From contig CALOCN010000014.1 in assembly GCA_942491735.1 (NCBI GenBank), positions 434,001 through 498,000 of the forward strand: 64,000 nucleotides of DNA. Reading direction: 5' to 3'. This DNA comes from CALOCN01 sp942491735 (GTDB lineage: Bacteria > Eisenbacteria > RBG-16-71-46 > JABDJR01). The position numbers and the translations under genes are program-made. Below the pieces are notes generated by a model, which saw nothing but the letters and a program-made list of their open reading frames with translations, searched no databases and was not told the origin of the DNA. The first letter of the stretch is position 1. The number at the start of each line of letters is the position of its first letter. Of this stretch, positions 43,872 through 52,330 are shown in pieces.

Positions 43872-46800
43872 GGGGTGGGTGGGTCGTAGGAGATCAGCTC
43901 GAACACCCCGAACAGGTTGCCCGTGCTCCTGATCAGGCCCACCCCGTCGGCGTACCAATTGAAACGGGTGCCGTACTTTTCCGAGACGTCGCGGAGGACG
44001 ACGGTCTCGAAGGTGCCGGCAAAGACGGTGAGGGTCTCCATCCGGACCACGGTGATGGTCCCCGTGACACCTCCCGTGCTGTGACAGTTGGGGAGGCAGG
44101 CATGCATGCTGGAGGTGTACTCCCATCGTTCCCCGAGGGACATCTCCCCATGGACAAGGGGAATGCCCGGCGAGTATCCCCAGTTGTTTTCTCCCCTGGC
44201 ATAGCCTCCGAACGTTCTGTCCCGGCCATTGCTTGCGATGGCATAGCGAGTCACGGAGCCGTCGCCATCGGTCGCATCGATCCACGAGCCCCCTCCGGTC
44301 CAGGAGACCGTTCCCCGGCCGGTGTCGTAGGTCCTGCGGTAGCCGTTCTCCATGGGGAAAAAGTCGCCGCTGACCCGGACTTCCCGGGGGGTCGTCAAGG
44401 AATGGGAGACCGCCGGGTCGACCCATGGATGAACCTCGTCCCGGACCCGGATTGCGAACCAGTAGGTGGATTCCGGTTGTAGTTCGTGATACTCGATCTG
44501 CTCCATTGATCCGCTTGGCAGGGGGGCGGAGGTTGGAATCCGGATCGCCTGGTCGAAGTCGGCCTCGGTGATGGGGTGGGTCGCCACTCTCAGGTCATAC
44601 TCCCGCGCCGTGCCGCGGGCGCCGTCGTCCCCGGATGCCGTCCACTGAAGGGTGACCCCAAAGGCGGAGAACTCCGTTGCGGTGAGGTTCCGGATGGGTT
44701 CGGGGGGCGCGTCGTCCAGCGGGGTCGATACCTGAATGACGTTGGACAATCCGGAGACATTCCCTTCCCTGTCCCCGGACTTGACCCCGATGTAATAGCT
44801 TGTCCCGGGCTCCAGGAGGGCGACTTCCTTGGTTCCCCGCCCCCTGTGCAACTGGACCTTGTTCCCTCGGGCCACGGTGGCCGTGTCCCAGTTCTCTTCG
44901 GTGAGCGGCTCCAGGGAGTGCCTCACGTCGTACGCCTCGGCGCGGATCCCACCCTCGGGAACGTTCCACTGGACCTCGATCTCGACGCTGGAGGTCGGGA
45001 TACCGGAAAGGGTGGTGATCGTGAGAGGCGGGATGGTGTCGCTCTGGGTGAATACGGTGGCCTGGTTCGAGAGGGGCGAGGCGTTGCCGGTGGTGTCGTG
45101 GGAACGCAGGGCGAACCAGTACCGGATGCGTTGATCCAATCCATCGACACGAAGGGTTTCCGGTTGGGAGGCTTCCCGGGGATCCGGGCTGTCCACCGGC
45201 GTGGCCGCGTCCCAGTTCAGTTCCGTGAGGGGCTCCCGCGAATGACGCAGGTCATACCGGGACACGTTTCCGCTGAACCCGGGGTCGGAGGGTGCGGTCC
45301 AGGCGAGAGTGGCGCCGTTGTCGCGCACCGCGATGACCCGCAGGTTGGTGACCGGATCGGGTGCGTCCCCGTCCTGGTCCCAGAAGGTGAGTTTGGTGAC
45401 GCGATCGGCGCTCAGGGAGGTGTAGTAGATCCATCCCCCCGTGTCCACCACGAGATCCAGCGGGCCGTGGCCCGGTGCCCAGGTGCGCAGCATGCGACCG
45501 CCGGCGCTGATCTGTCGGATCTGCCCCGATGAGGAGTCCACCGTGTAGATATTGCCGGTGGGATCGACGGCGACTCCCTGCGGGCCGCCCGGCTCCCGCC
45601 CGGGGCCCGGATACCAGCGCCAGATCTCATCCCCCAGGGGAGACAGCCTGTAGACGGTGTCCACCAGATCGAGCACGACCACGTTGCCTTCCGTATCCAC
45701 CGCGATGGATGCGACCTCGTTTCCCGGCTCCGGCCGCAGCTCCACGGTGTGGGTAAACTCCCAGGCCCCGGAGGTTCCGTAGCCGTGAATTCGCCCGCCG
45801 CGCTCGGCCAGCACCATCCCTCCCAGGGGGTCTGCCGCGATGGACCGCACGTGCTCGAAGCGGGTCGAGCCGTCCGTTTCGATCCCAAGGACACCGAGGG
45901 ACTTTCCTTCCGGATCAAAACGGCGGATGGCCGGGATGTCCGGATCCACGACGTGGACCACGTCGCAGACATCGACGGCGATGTCGAGGACCCTCCCACC
46001 GGTGAGGAAGGTGTGCAGGGGAGCCCCGGTCGGTCGAAACCTCCGCACCGGCGTTCCCGGTGAGCGTCCGGCCGTCACCACCTGTCCGGAGGAGGTCAGG
46101 TCGAGGTAGCGGGCTTCGTGGGTGCTCCAATCCAGAAGCGGTTCGATGGGTTGTTCAAACCGCCAGGAGGGAACCTGATGTGGAGCGTCCGGCGCACACG
46201 CGTTGGTGCCGCCCTCGGGGATGTGGATCCAGTTCGAGAGGGAGGACCAGTTCCAGACCTCGTCCCGGGCCCGCACGGCCAGGGTCATCTCTTCCGTGAG
46301 AGGAAGACCCTCCGCCCGAACCATCTCGAAGCCTCCCGCCATCCCTGGGTGGGGTGTTTCGATCCGCGGAAGGATGGCCCAGACCCGTTCCAGGCGCCCG
46401 AGGTCCCGGTTCGCCGATTCGGTGAGATAGCGGAGTTCGTACTCCACCGCTTCCCCATTGGGCACGGTCCAGGTCAGGAAGATCGTTCCTTGCGGCGCCA
46501 TCGTCCAGGCCAGGTCGCCGACGGCCTCGGGCGGCTGGACGTCGTCGGATGGGACGGCTTTCAAGGGGGGGCACCAGTCGGACCAGTTGCCGGCGCCATC
46601 CACGGTGCGCATGGAGAGGTGAACCAGGACGCCCCGCGAGAGCCCGGTGACGCGCGCGGTTTGCGTGGTCTTGCCCGGAGCGGGTAGGGGGAGATCGATC
46701 GGGTCGGTCAGGTTCCAGTCCGGGGGGGTGGTGGTTGACCCCCGGATTTCGTACCGGACCGCGGTCCCCTCGAATCCGTCATCGCCCGGTGCTGTCCAGG

Positions 46801-46960
46801 ACAGGGTCAGGGAGGATTCGGACCGTTGGGAGACGTGCAGATCGCCGAGGGTCGCCGGGGGGACGGTGTCGGGACGCATCGCATCGCCACACCCGGGTCC
46901 GGACAGGACCAGGAGTCCCAGGATGGAAACCAGGAGTGTTCGACGGGAGGAGCTGGACAT
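43868..46960 (-). CDS. Exported protein with five FN3 domains and an NHL-like beta-propeller
   Basis: A 1030-residue exported protein. The signal peptide ends at LSGPGCGD; the Cys could be lipidated but the lipobox is poor. FN3 domains occur at about 34-135, 140-250, 550-650, 655-755 and 760-865, recognisable by repeated SLTLSWTAPGDDG and YEIR/YDLRHS blocks. Residues 255-545 are a six-bladed NHL-like propeller (VDVCDVVHVVDPD.., AVDPTGNIYTVDSSSGQIR). The last 165 residues (VSGDFFPMENGYRRTYD..) are a separate beta-rich domain that I do not recognise. Likely a surface or periplasmic scaffold; no enzyme motif. It is divergent from the adenosine deaminase gene. Confidence 0.8.
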   Translation of the reverse strand: MSSSSRRTLLVSILGLLVLSGPGCGDAMRPDTVPPATLGDLHVSQRSESSLTLSWTAPGDDGFEGTAVRYEIRGSTTTPPDWNLTDPIDLPLPAPGKTTQTARVTGLSRGVLVHLSMRTVDGAGNWSDWCPPLKAVPSDDVQPPEAVGDLAWTMAPQGTIFLTWTVPNGEAVEYELRYLTESANRDLGRLERVWAILPRIETPHPGMAGGFEMVRAEGLPLTEEMTLAVRARDEVWNWSSLSNWIHIPEGGTNACAPDAPHQVPSWRFEQPIEPLLDWSTHEARYLDLTSSGQVVTAGRSPGTPVRRFRPTGAPLHTFLTGGRVLDIAVDVCDVVHVVDPDIPAIRRFDPEGKSLGVLGIETDGSTRFEHVRSIAADPLGGMVLAERGGRIHGYGTSGAWEFTHTVELRPEPGNEVASIAVDTEGNVVVLDLVDTVYRLSPLGDEIWRWYPGPGREPGGPQGVAVDPTGNIYTVDSSSGQIRQISAGGRMLRTWAPGHGPLDLVVDTGGWIYYTSLSADRVTKLTFWDQDGDAPDPVTNLRVIAVRDNGATLAWTAPSDPGFSGNVSRYDLRHSREPLTELNWDAATPVDSPDPREASQPETLRVDGLDQRIRYWFALRSHDTTGNASPLSNQATVFTQSDTIPPLTITTLSGIPTSSVEIEVQWNVPEGGIRAEAYDVRHSLEPLTEENWDTATVARGNKVQLHRGRGTKEVALLEPGTSYYIGVKSGDREGNVSGLSNVIQVSTPLDDAPPEPIRNLTATEFSAFGVTLQWTASGDDGARGTAREYDLRVATHPITEADFDQAIRIPTSAPLPSGSMEQIEYHELQPESTYWFAIRVRDEVHPWVDPAVSHSLTTPREVRVSGDFFPMENGYRRTYDTGRGTVSWTGGGSWIDATDGDGSVTRYAIASNGRDRTFGGYARGENNWGYSPGIPLVHGEMSLGERWEYTSSMHACLPNCHSTGGVTGTITVVRMETLTVFAGTFETVVLRDVSEKYGTRFNWYADGVGLIRSTGNLFGVFELISYDPPTP

Positions 46961-47080
46961 GTCTTGCTCCAGCCTACCAGACGGTGGGACCCTGCCCCGG
47001 GCTCCCTCGACCTGCTAGACTCCCTCGCCACATTCGGTGTCGGGTATGGTCCCGGACACCACCCCCCCGTGGGAGGCATC

Positions 47081-48100
47081 GTGCGCGACTGGACCCCCGG
47101 CGAGAAACTCGCCTACCTCCGCTCCAAGGGACTCACCGAGATTCACCGTCATTTCGACGGTTCCATCCGGCCCTCGACCCTGTGGAACCTCTCCCAGAAG
47201 TACTATGCCGCCCTGCCCGGGATGGACTTCGACGGATTCAAGAAGATGCTCTCGTGGGACCGGGAGAACGACACCAGCCTGCTCGACTATCTCGACAAGT
47301 TCCACATCCCCCTCCAGTACACCCAGTTCTACGACAACCTGCGCATGATCACCTTCGAGATCTGCGAGGACGCCTATCAGGACGGGGTGCGATCCCTGGA
47401 ACTGCGGATCAACCCGGTCATCCACCGGCGAGCCGGGCTCACCAACCGCCAGGTGCTCAACTCGGTCCGGGCCGGGATGAAGGACGCCCAGGCCAAGTAC
47501 CACGACATGGAACTCGGCATCACGGTGATTGCCATTCGGGGCCACGGCGGCAACATGGCCAAGATCCTGTTGCGGGAAGTGGTCGGAGAACTGGCCCAGT
47601 ATCACCGGAGCCCGGGGGTGGTGGGTTTCGACATCGCCGGGGCGGAACGTCCTTTTCCCCCCCTCCTGTTCAAGGAGGCCTACGCCCTGGCTCGTCAGAT
47701 GGGGTTCCGACTGACCGCCCATGCCGGAGAAGACTCCGGTCCCCAGTACGTGTGGTCCGCCGTGGATGATCTCGGCGTGGAGCGGGTGGGGCACGGGGTC
47801 TCGGCCGGTACCGACCAGGAACTCCTGCGACGGCTGGCCAAGGACGGCATCACCCTGGAGGTCTGTCTCTCGTCGAACCTGCAGACCGGGGCGGTGGAGA
47901 ACCTGGGGAGCCACCCCATCCGGTCCTTCCTCGAGGCCGGGGTCCCGATCACCCTGGCCACCGACAATCCCACCGTTTCCGACACGTCCCTGTCCGCGGA
48001 GTACCTCCTGGCCATCGACCGATTCGATCTGAACCAGGAGGAAGTGGACGCGCTGATCGCCCATGGCCGCAGCGCCACCTTTGTCAAGCCACTGAAATAA
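47081..48100 (+). CDS. add: Adenosine deaminase-family enzyme
   Basis: A 339-residue zinc-dependent deaminase (TIM barrel). Zinc ligands are in EIHRHFDGSIRP (both His of HxH), HAGEDSGP and the Asp in LATDNPTVSDTSLSAEY; the catalytic Glu is in HAGE and a His in RVGHGVSAG. The common bacterial motif is HxHLDGS and TDDP; here it is HFDGS and TDNP, variants that also occur in other Add proteins. It converts adenosine to inosine, but aminodeoxyfutalosine deaminase cannot be excluded. GTG 47081 follows GGGAGG by 4 nt; GTG 47069 is an alternative. The longer upstream frame overlaps the FN3 gene and is a shadow. Confidence 0.85.
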   Translation: MRDWTPGEKLAYLRSKGLTEIHRHFDGSIRPSTLWNLSQKYYAALPGMDFDGFKKMLSWDRENDTSLLDYLDKFHIPLQYTQFYDNLRMITFEICEDAYQDGVRSLELRINPVIHRRAGLTNRQVLNSVRAGMKDAQAKYHDMELGITVIAIRGHGGNMAKILLREVVGELAQYHRSPGVVGFDIAGAERPFPPLLFKEAYALARQMGFRLTAHAGEDSGPQYVWSAVDDLGVERVGHGVSAGTDQELLRRLAKDGITLEVCLSSNLQTGAVENLGSHPIRSFLEAGVPITLATDNPTVSDTSLSAEYLLAIDRFDLNQEEVDALIAHGRSATFVKPLK

Positions 48101-48279
48101 AGCAACTTAGCAGCCTCGGGATGTTTCGCAACCCACGACGGGTATTGCAAGCGTGAGCCGGGGAGAAAAATTTGAGCGGATCTTTGTGGTCCGTTAGACT
48201 CACCGCGGTTTTTTTCGTGCCCGCCGCCATCTCATTCACCCTCAGGGACGGTCAAGGCACACCAGGAGGATGGACCCCC

Positions 48280-49617
48280 ATGAAGCACATCGCCCAAGGC
48301 GTTCTCGCGCTCGCGTTCACGTTCGCCTTTGCCGGCTCCGCGTTCGCCGAGAGGATCAACTGCTCCAACAAGTACCGGAGCGGCAAGCTGTCCTTCTCCC
48401 AGCGTCTGTACGACGACGCTCTGGACCAGTTCAAGACCGCGGTGGATGTCTGCCCCGAAGAGGGCGAGTACCACATGTACTACGCGATGGCGATCTGTGA
48501 GATCGCCTCGCGGAAGTTCCAGGAGGCGTACACCCTCGCCTCGACCCAGGAGGAGCAGGACCAACTGCTCGCCGAAGCGTTCGAGATGTTCGAGTTCGCC
48601 GGCGTCCAGTTCGATTCGGCCATGGTGGTCAAGCCCAAGAAGAAGATCCGCAAGCAGATCCGGGAGAACAAGGAGCATTACTGGGTCGACCACTACAACC
48701 TGGGCGTGAAGATGATGAAGGAGGAGAAGTTCTCCATCGCATCCAACGAGTTCCGCATTGCCCGGCTCCTGGATCCCGAGGACACCCGCGGGTACCTCCA
48801 GGGGGCCAGCGCCTATATCTACCTGGAGCAGAAGGCCGAGGCCGCGGAGCTGGTTCTCCAGGGGCTGGAGGTGGAGCCCGAGAACAAGGAGCTCACTGAG
48901 CTCCGGGACAACCTGTTCATGGATACCGCCCAGACCCTGATCGGGCAGGCGGGTGAGGCCCAGGATCCTGTCCTGGCCGAGGAGTCCGCCGAGAAGGCCC
49001 TCGGGTACCTGGCCCAGCTCGAGGAGCTCACCCCGGACGATGCCAACGTGTACTTCGAGACGGGTAGCGCCTACATGCTCAAGGGGCGCGCCCTGAAGAA
49101 CCAGGACAAGGATGGTGCGGCCGATCTCCGTCTGTCCGCCGACACGTTCGCCAAGGCGGCCGAGTTGGTTCCGGCCGAGGGGGAGAATTTCGAGTTCCAC
49201 AAGTTCGCCATGCTCAACCGGCTGCTGGCCATCTACGAGATCGGCGACTGCTGCGAGACGCTCAAAGCGGCGGTGGACTACATCAAGATCGACCACACGG
49301 ACGAAGTGCCGTTCCAGATCATCGCCAGCTGCGAAGCGCAGATGGACAACACGGATGGAGCCGTCTCCGCCCTCATGGTGTACAAGGCGCTCAACGGTGA
49401 AGAGGTCAGCGTGCAGGACGCGGTGAACAACGCGACCGGAGACGCCAAGACCGAGTTGGACAGCCAGGGGCCTCCGACCCAGGTCTGGACCTATCAGGAG
49501 TCCGAGAGCGGCAACCAGATCAACGTCTGGTTCTGGATCGAGAGCAAGCAGGCCATGGCCTTCATCCTGGGGAACAAGCAGGGTTCCCTGCAGTGGAACA
49601 CCGCCTCCTGCGACTAG
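48280..49617 (+). CDS. Periplasmic TPR-repeat protein, unknown function
   Basis: A 445-residue exported protein (signal peptide about 1-23, cut at AFAER). It contains about six helix-turn-helix TPR-like repeats (for example LSFSQRLYDDALDQFKTAVDVCPEE, YNLGVKMMKEEKFSIASNEFRIARLLDPED, and YFETGSAYMLKGRAL) and very acidic composition. The last 90 residues lose the repeat pattern and end in a beta-like segment with Trp residues. RBS AGGAGGA lies 9 nt before ATG 48280. Codon use is unusually clean and the strong terminator after it suggests a well-expressed stand-alone gene. No function recognised. Confidence 0.75.
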   Translation: MKHIAQGVLALAFTFAFAGSAFAERINCSNKYRSGKLSFSQRLYDDALDQFKTAVDVCPEEGEYHMYYAMAICEIASRKFQEAYTLASTQEEQDQLLAEAFEMFEFAGVQFDSAMVVKPKKKIRKQIRENKEHYWVDHYNLGVKMMKEEKFSIASNEFRIARLLDPEDTRGYLQGASAYIYLEQKAEAAELVLQGLEVEPENKELTELRDNLFMDTAQTLIGQAGEAQDPVLAEESAEKALGYLAQLEELTPDDANVYFETGSAYMLKGRALKNQDKDGAADLRLSADTFAKAAELVPAEGENFEFHKFAMLNRLLAIYEIGDCCETLKAAVDYIKIDHTDEVPFQIIASCEAQMDNTDGAVSALMVYKALNGEEVSVQDAVNNATGDAKTELDSQGPPTQVWTYQESESGNQINVWFWIESKQAMAFILGNKQGSLQWNTASCD

Positions 49618-49643
49618 GCTCCATGCGACCGTATCCTGCCAAG

Positions 49644-49669
49644 AGCCGGGCCCCGGGGCCCGGCTTTTT
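49644..49669 (+). terminator. Rho-independent terminator after the periplasmic TPR gene
   Basis: A perfect GC stem, AGCCGGGCCCC (49644-49654) with GGGGCCCGGCT (49655-49665), followed by five T. It ends transcription of the TPR gene. Confidence 0.9.
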
Positions 49670-49776
49670 GCTGCCCTGGGAAGCTGCGGTCGGCGATCTC
49701 GGGGCTTGACTCGGCCCGGTCATTCGTGGAAATTCTGCCTCGATTCACCCTCGTGAAGCCCGGAGGTTTCTGCAAG

Positions 49777-49989
49777 ATGACGGACATCGCCTGCCCGGAT
49801 CATCCCGAGCACCTGGCCGTGGGTACCTGTAAGAGCTGCAACAGGGAGGTCTGCGAGACCTGCCTCGAGGAAGCCATGGTGCCGGAGGAATTCGAATGCC
49901 CCGATTGCGGGGGGTATGGGGTCGCCATGTTCGACGACGACTACTCGGACCTCGGCGAGCCGGGCGAGGAGCCCCGCTATAACCTCTGA
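49777..49989 (+). CDS. Small zinc-binding B-box-like protein
   Basis: A 70-residue protein with CPDHPEHLAVGTC, CKSCNREVCETC and CPDCGG: eight potential Cys/His ligands, resembling a B-box zinc finger followed by a CPDCG knuckle. The C-terminal 25 residues are acidic (DDDYSDLGEPGEE). Such small proteins often have a membrane or regulatory domain attached; this one is stand-alone. ATG 49777 follows GGAGG. It is convergent with the next gene. Function unknown. Confidence 0.75.
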   Translation: MTDIACPDHPEHLAVGTCKSCNREVCETCLEEAMVPEEFECPDCGGYGVAMFDDDYSDLGEPGEEPRYNL

Positions 49990-50001
49990 CCCTGCCGGCG
50001 G

Positions 50002-51648
50002 CTAGCTCCTGAGGGAGCGCAGGTAGACCTCGATCTCGCGCCGGATCTCCTGGCGCACATCCGAGTTCTTTCCCGCGAGTCGGGCGAGGTCGGTCTTGTT
50101 CACGAACCGCACGTGGATAAACCGGGTCAGGCGCCGGGTGGGGATCCGCGCCGGACTGGTGAGCAGGATCCGCGGGACGTCCTTGTTGGACGCACCGGTG
50201 TAGAGCGCCCGCACCCGCATGATCTTGTCCAGGACCCGCAGGCTGCGAGTCGAGGCGGCGATCGTGGTCACGATCCCCGGCTTGGAGGTGGCCTTGGGGT
50301 TGTCCAGGATCCCCATGATGAACGGTTCGTTGTTCATCTGGAGACGGATGAGCTCCAGCATGCCGAGCTCCTGGACCGGCTTCTCCTCGGGGTTCTCGGG
50401 AAGACGCGGGGTGCCGTCGGGGTCGATGAACTCGAGGGTGTAGTCCTCCCGGTAGAAGAGACGCAGACGATCGGCCGCGAGCCGTTCCGGTCCCCAGGTG
50501 CGGATGGTGTTCCACTGGTCGTCGAACACTTCTGGTTCGCCCAGGGCCTCCAGGGTCCCGTCCGGGCGCAGGTGCTCCACCGTGTCCAGCATCATGGAGA
50601 GGATGTCCGGAGTTTCCTTGGCCCCCACCGCCTTGGTCCTGAGGGTGGAGAGCTGATGGATCTGGGAGACGTGGTAGGCGTACTCCCGGTCCAGGATCGG
50701 TTGGGTCCGCATGGCGCTCAGGAGCCGGCCGAGTCCCGCCGCGGCCGGGTCCCGGTTCATCTGTTTGAGCAGCTTGTCCATCTCGTTGTTGGACAGGACA
50801 TGTTCCATGGTCAGCATGCGCTCGAAGAACGGTTCGTAGGTCTTGAGCCGGGAGGCGACGTTCTTCATGTGCTCGATGTCCTGGTCGTAACGACTGAGGA
50901 TCGGCATGAGACGGGCCATGGCCCGCACATCATAGGGATCGATGGCGCTGGCCAGGTTGGAGACCCGTTGCTCCATGAGGTGGATCTCAAGCATCGCGAT
51001 CTGGGTAAGAAAGTAGAGGACGTCGTCCGGTACCCGTTGTCCGTTCTGGAGGATCCAGGCGATCCGCGAGAACCAGGCCCGCAGATGGTCATAGAGGGCG
51101 CGGACGGCCCCGGTTTCCCGGGGGAGGGTGGGAATCTCGAGGTCCAGGGCCCCCACCTTGGTCGCCTCCTCCAGGATCTCCACGATGGGTATCGCCGGGT
51201 GGGTCTCCTGTGCGTTCTCCGCTTCCTGCCAGGTGCCGTGAATCAGTCGAAGCGAGATCCGCTCCAGGCTGGAGAGGGACTTGAGCTGGCGCAGGACCTC
51301 GGCGCCGGGTCGGCGCACTTCGAGGAACCCGAAGAGCAGCCGGATCCCCCCGGGCTTGCGCTGCAGGGCCATCTTGGCGGCCAGCTTGAGCAGGTGGGTG
51401 GTGTCCACCGCGTCCAGCTTGCGCGCGACATCGGAGAGACGACGCTGTCGATCCCGCGGATTCTGTTCCCCGGTCAGGGACTCGATGAGACGCAGGTCGG
51501 ACGAGGCGAACGGGTGCCGCAGCAGTCGGTTCGCGGTCGTCTGCAGGGAAGGCGCGGCTGATAGGTCCAGGGGGGGAGGAGTGCGTGCCCCCCGTCGTTG
51601 GGCCTCGGCGCCGGGAGTGGTCTGAAGGGTCTCGTGTTCCGGCTGCAC
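50002..51648 (-). CDS. Large helical protein, unrecognised
   Basis: A 548-residue soluble, almost wholly helical protein with no signal peptide or membrane segment. It starts in low-complexity residues, then a HEAT-like region (SDVARKLDAVDTTHLLKLAAKMALQ), a long middle part with many Arg/Leu helices and a C-terminal block (MNNEPFIMGILDNPKAT.. PRILLTSPARIPTRRLTRFI.. VNKTDLARLAGKNSDVRQEI). That last pattern resembles repeat motifs in hypothetical proteins of deltaproteobacteria and related phyla, but I know no function. Start uncertain: GTG 51648 is the best in-frame candidate (the frame is open to 51714, into a terminator). It follows the intergenic interval with the Trp-rich peptide gene. Confidence 0.65.
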   Translation of the reverse strand: MQPEHETLQTTPGAEAQRRGARTPPPLDLSAAPSLQTTANRLLRHPFASSDLRLIESLTGEQNPRDRQRRLSDVARKLDAVDTTHLLKLAAKMALQRKPGGIRLLFGFLEVRRPGAEVLRQLKSLSSLERISLRLIHGTWQEAENAQETHPAIPIVEILEEATKVGALDLEIPTLPRETGAVRALYDHLRAWFSRIAWILQNGQRVPDDVLYFLTQIAMLEIHLMEQRVSNLASAIDPYDVRAMARLMPILSRYDQDIEHMKNVASRLKTYEPFFERMLTMEHVLSNNEMDKLLKQMNRDPAAAGLGRLLSAMRTQPILDREYAYHVSQIHQLSTLRTKAVGAKETPDILSMMLDTVEHLRPDGTLEALGEPEVFDDQWNTIRTWGPERLAADRLRLFYREDYTLEFIDPDGTPRLPENPEEKPVQELGMLELIRLQMNNEPFIMGILDNPKATSKPGIVTTIAASTRSLRVLDKIMRVRALYTGASNKDVPRILLTSPARIPTRRLTRFIHVRFVNKTDLARLAGKNSDVRQEIRREIEVYLRSLRS

Positions 51649-51715
51649 ACCCCAGGTATCGGCAGGACAATGAGCCGACTCCACCCGGCATCGGGCGGGG
51701 CCGCCCGAGGGCACG

Positions 51716-51746
51716 AAAAAGCGCCCGGAGGGCTACCTCGGGCGCT
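51716..51746 (-). terminator. Rho-independent terminator (minus strand)
   Basis: On the minus strand AGCGCCCG (51739-51746) pairs with CGGGCGCT (51720-51727), with AGG/CCT extending the stem around a small loop, followed by five T (51716-51720). It terminates transcription coming from the 51.9-52.1 kb peptide and structured stretch, before the large helical gene. Confidence 0.85.
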
Positions 51747-51880
51747 TCGTCGAGCCCCAGTGGTGCAAGAAGAGCCTACGGGGCCAGAGGGGGCTAGGCC
51801 CCGTAGGGGGAAGCCGACGGTGTACTCTCCCGGAAGCAGGTACCCCCGACGGCTAACTCTGATCTATCATTTGGGAGGGA
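51747..51880 (-). other. Structured non-coding stretch, possible small RNA or 3' UTR
   Basis: Between two minus-strand terminator-like hairpins lie two further stems: a perfect 11-bp inverted repeat CCTACGGGGCC/GGCCCCGTAGG (51775-51807) and a nested stem (agccg 51812-51816 with cggct 51850-51854, plus gtac pairs inside). No ORF with a ribosome binding site is present. Known riboswitch, tmRNA, 6S, SRP and RNase P signatures were not seen. It could be a small RNA with its own 3' terminator at 51716, or processed 3' UTR. Confidence 0.3.
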
Positions 51881-51910
51881 AGAAGAAGCGGGGCCCACGG
51901 GGGACCCCGC
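51881..51910 (-). terminator. Terminator-like hairpin after the Trp-rich peptide gene
   Basis: On the minus strand GCGGGG-T-CCC (51901-51910) pairs with GGGCCCCGC (51888-51896) with one bulged base and a 4-nt loop. The following tract is TTCTTCTT, so termination may be partial, allowing read-through to the structured stretch and the stronger terminator beyond. Confidence 0.5.
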
Positions 51911-51924
51911 TCCTAGTTGGCGTT

Positions 51925-52017
51925 CTAGTACCAACCGCCGGCGCCGTGCCACTGCCACTCGCCCAACCACTGCCACTCGCCGAGAAGGTTGAAAAGAACG
52001 TAGATGATGTGAGCCAT
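51925..52017 (-). CDS. Trp-rich 30-residue peptide with LGEWQW tandem repeat
   Basis: A 30-residue ORF too short for standard gene callers. It starts with a hydrophobic stretch MAHIIYVLFNL, followed by LGEWQW repeated twice in tandem, then HGAGGWY and stop: five Trp in 30 residues. ATG 52017 has AAAGGGGGAG at good spacing. A sigma-54-like element (52077-52092) lies about 60 bp upstream and two terminator-like hairpins follow, so it looks like a self-contained transcription unit. It could be a membrane-active micropeptide, a signalling peptide, or a Trp-sensing leader; no Trp biosynthesis gene follows, which argues against attenuation. I recognise no family. The neighbouring sensor kinase is on the same strand. 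Confidence 0.55.
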   Translation of the reverse strand: MAHIIYVLFNLLGEWQWLGEWQWHGAGGWY

Positions 52018-52076
52018 GATGCTCCCCCTTTCCAGGGTTTTAGGGTCCAGTCACGCCAACCAACGCACCTTCTAAT

Positions 52077-52092
52077 AACAATATCCGTGCCA
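52077..52092 (-). promoter_or_regulatory. Candidate sigma-54 (-24/-12) promoter
   Basis: On the minus strand TGGCAC-GGATA-TTGTT, with the -24 GG and the -12 dinucleotide at the canonical 10-nt spacing; GT replaces the usual GC at -12. It lies about 60 nt before the Trp-rich peptide ATG, leaving room for a normal 5' UTR. No bacterial enhancer-binding protein gene is in the window. Confidence 0.45.
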
Positions 52093-52330
52093 TTTGCAAT
52101 GTGACTGGGTCAGATAACGCAACACGTTGCCCAACAATGGCTTTGGGGATTGGCTGGGGCGGGGGCGCAAGCGCGGCCCTTGAGGGGGATCTGTCATCAA
52201 ACAGCGACACGACCAGGGGGTGGTCGCGAACTATTAGCTAATCAATTCAAAAATATAGAGTTAACTCATCGTCAACCATTGATGACATACCCGGTGCCGA
52301 TTTGACCGGATTTGTTGACAGAGGAAATCC

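Noticed and set aside
51812..51860. Plus-strand stretch resembling 16S rRNA (GACGGT..CGGCTAACTCTG)
   Set aside because: Similarity ends at once on both sides, and no rRNA body is present; treated as chance within a structured region.
51925..52017. Trp-rich peptide as a classic trp-attenuator leader
   Set aside because: No Trp biosynthesis or transport gene lies downstream; the first hairpin is not part of an alternative-pairing set I can see.
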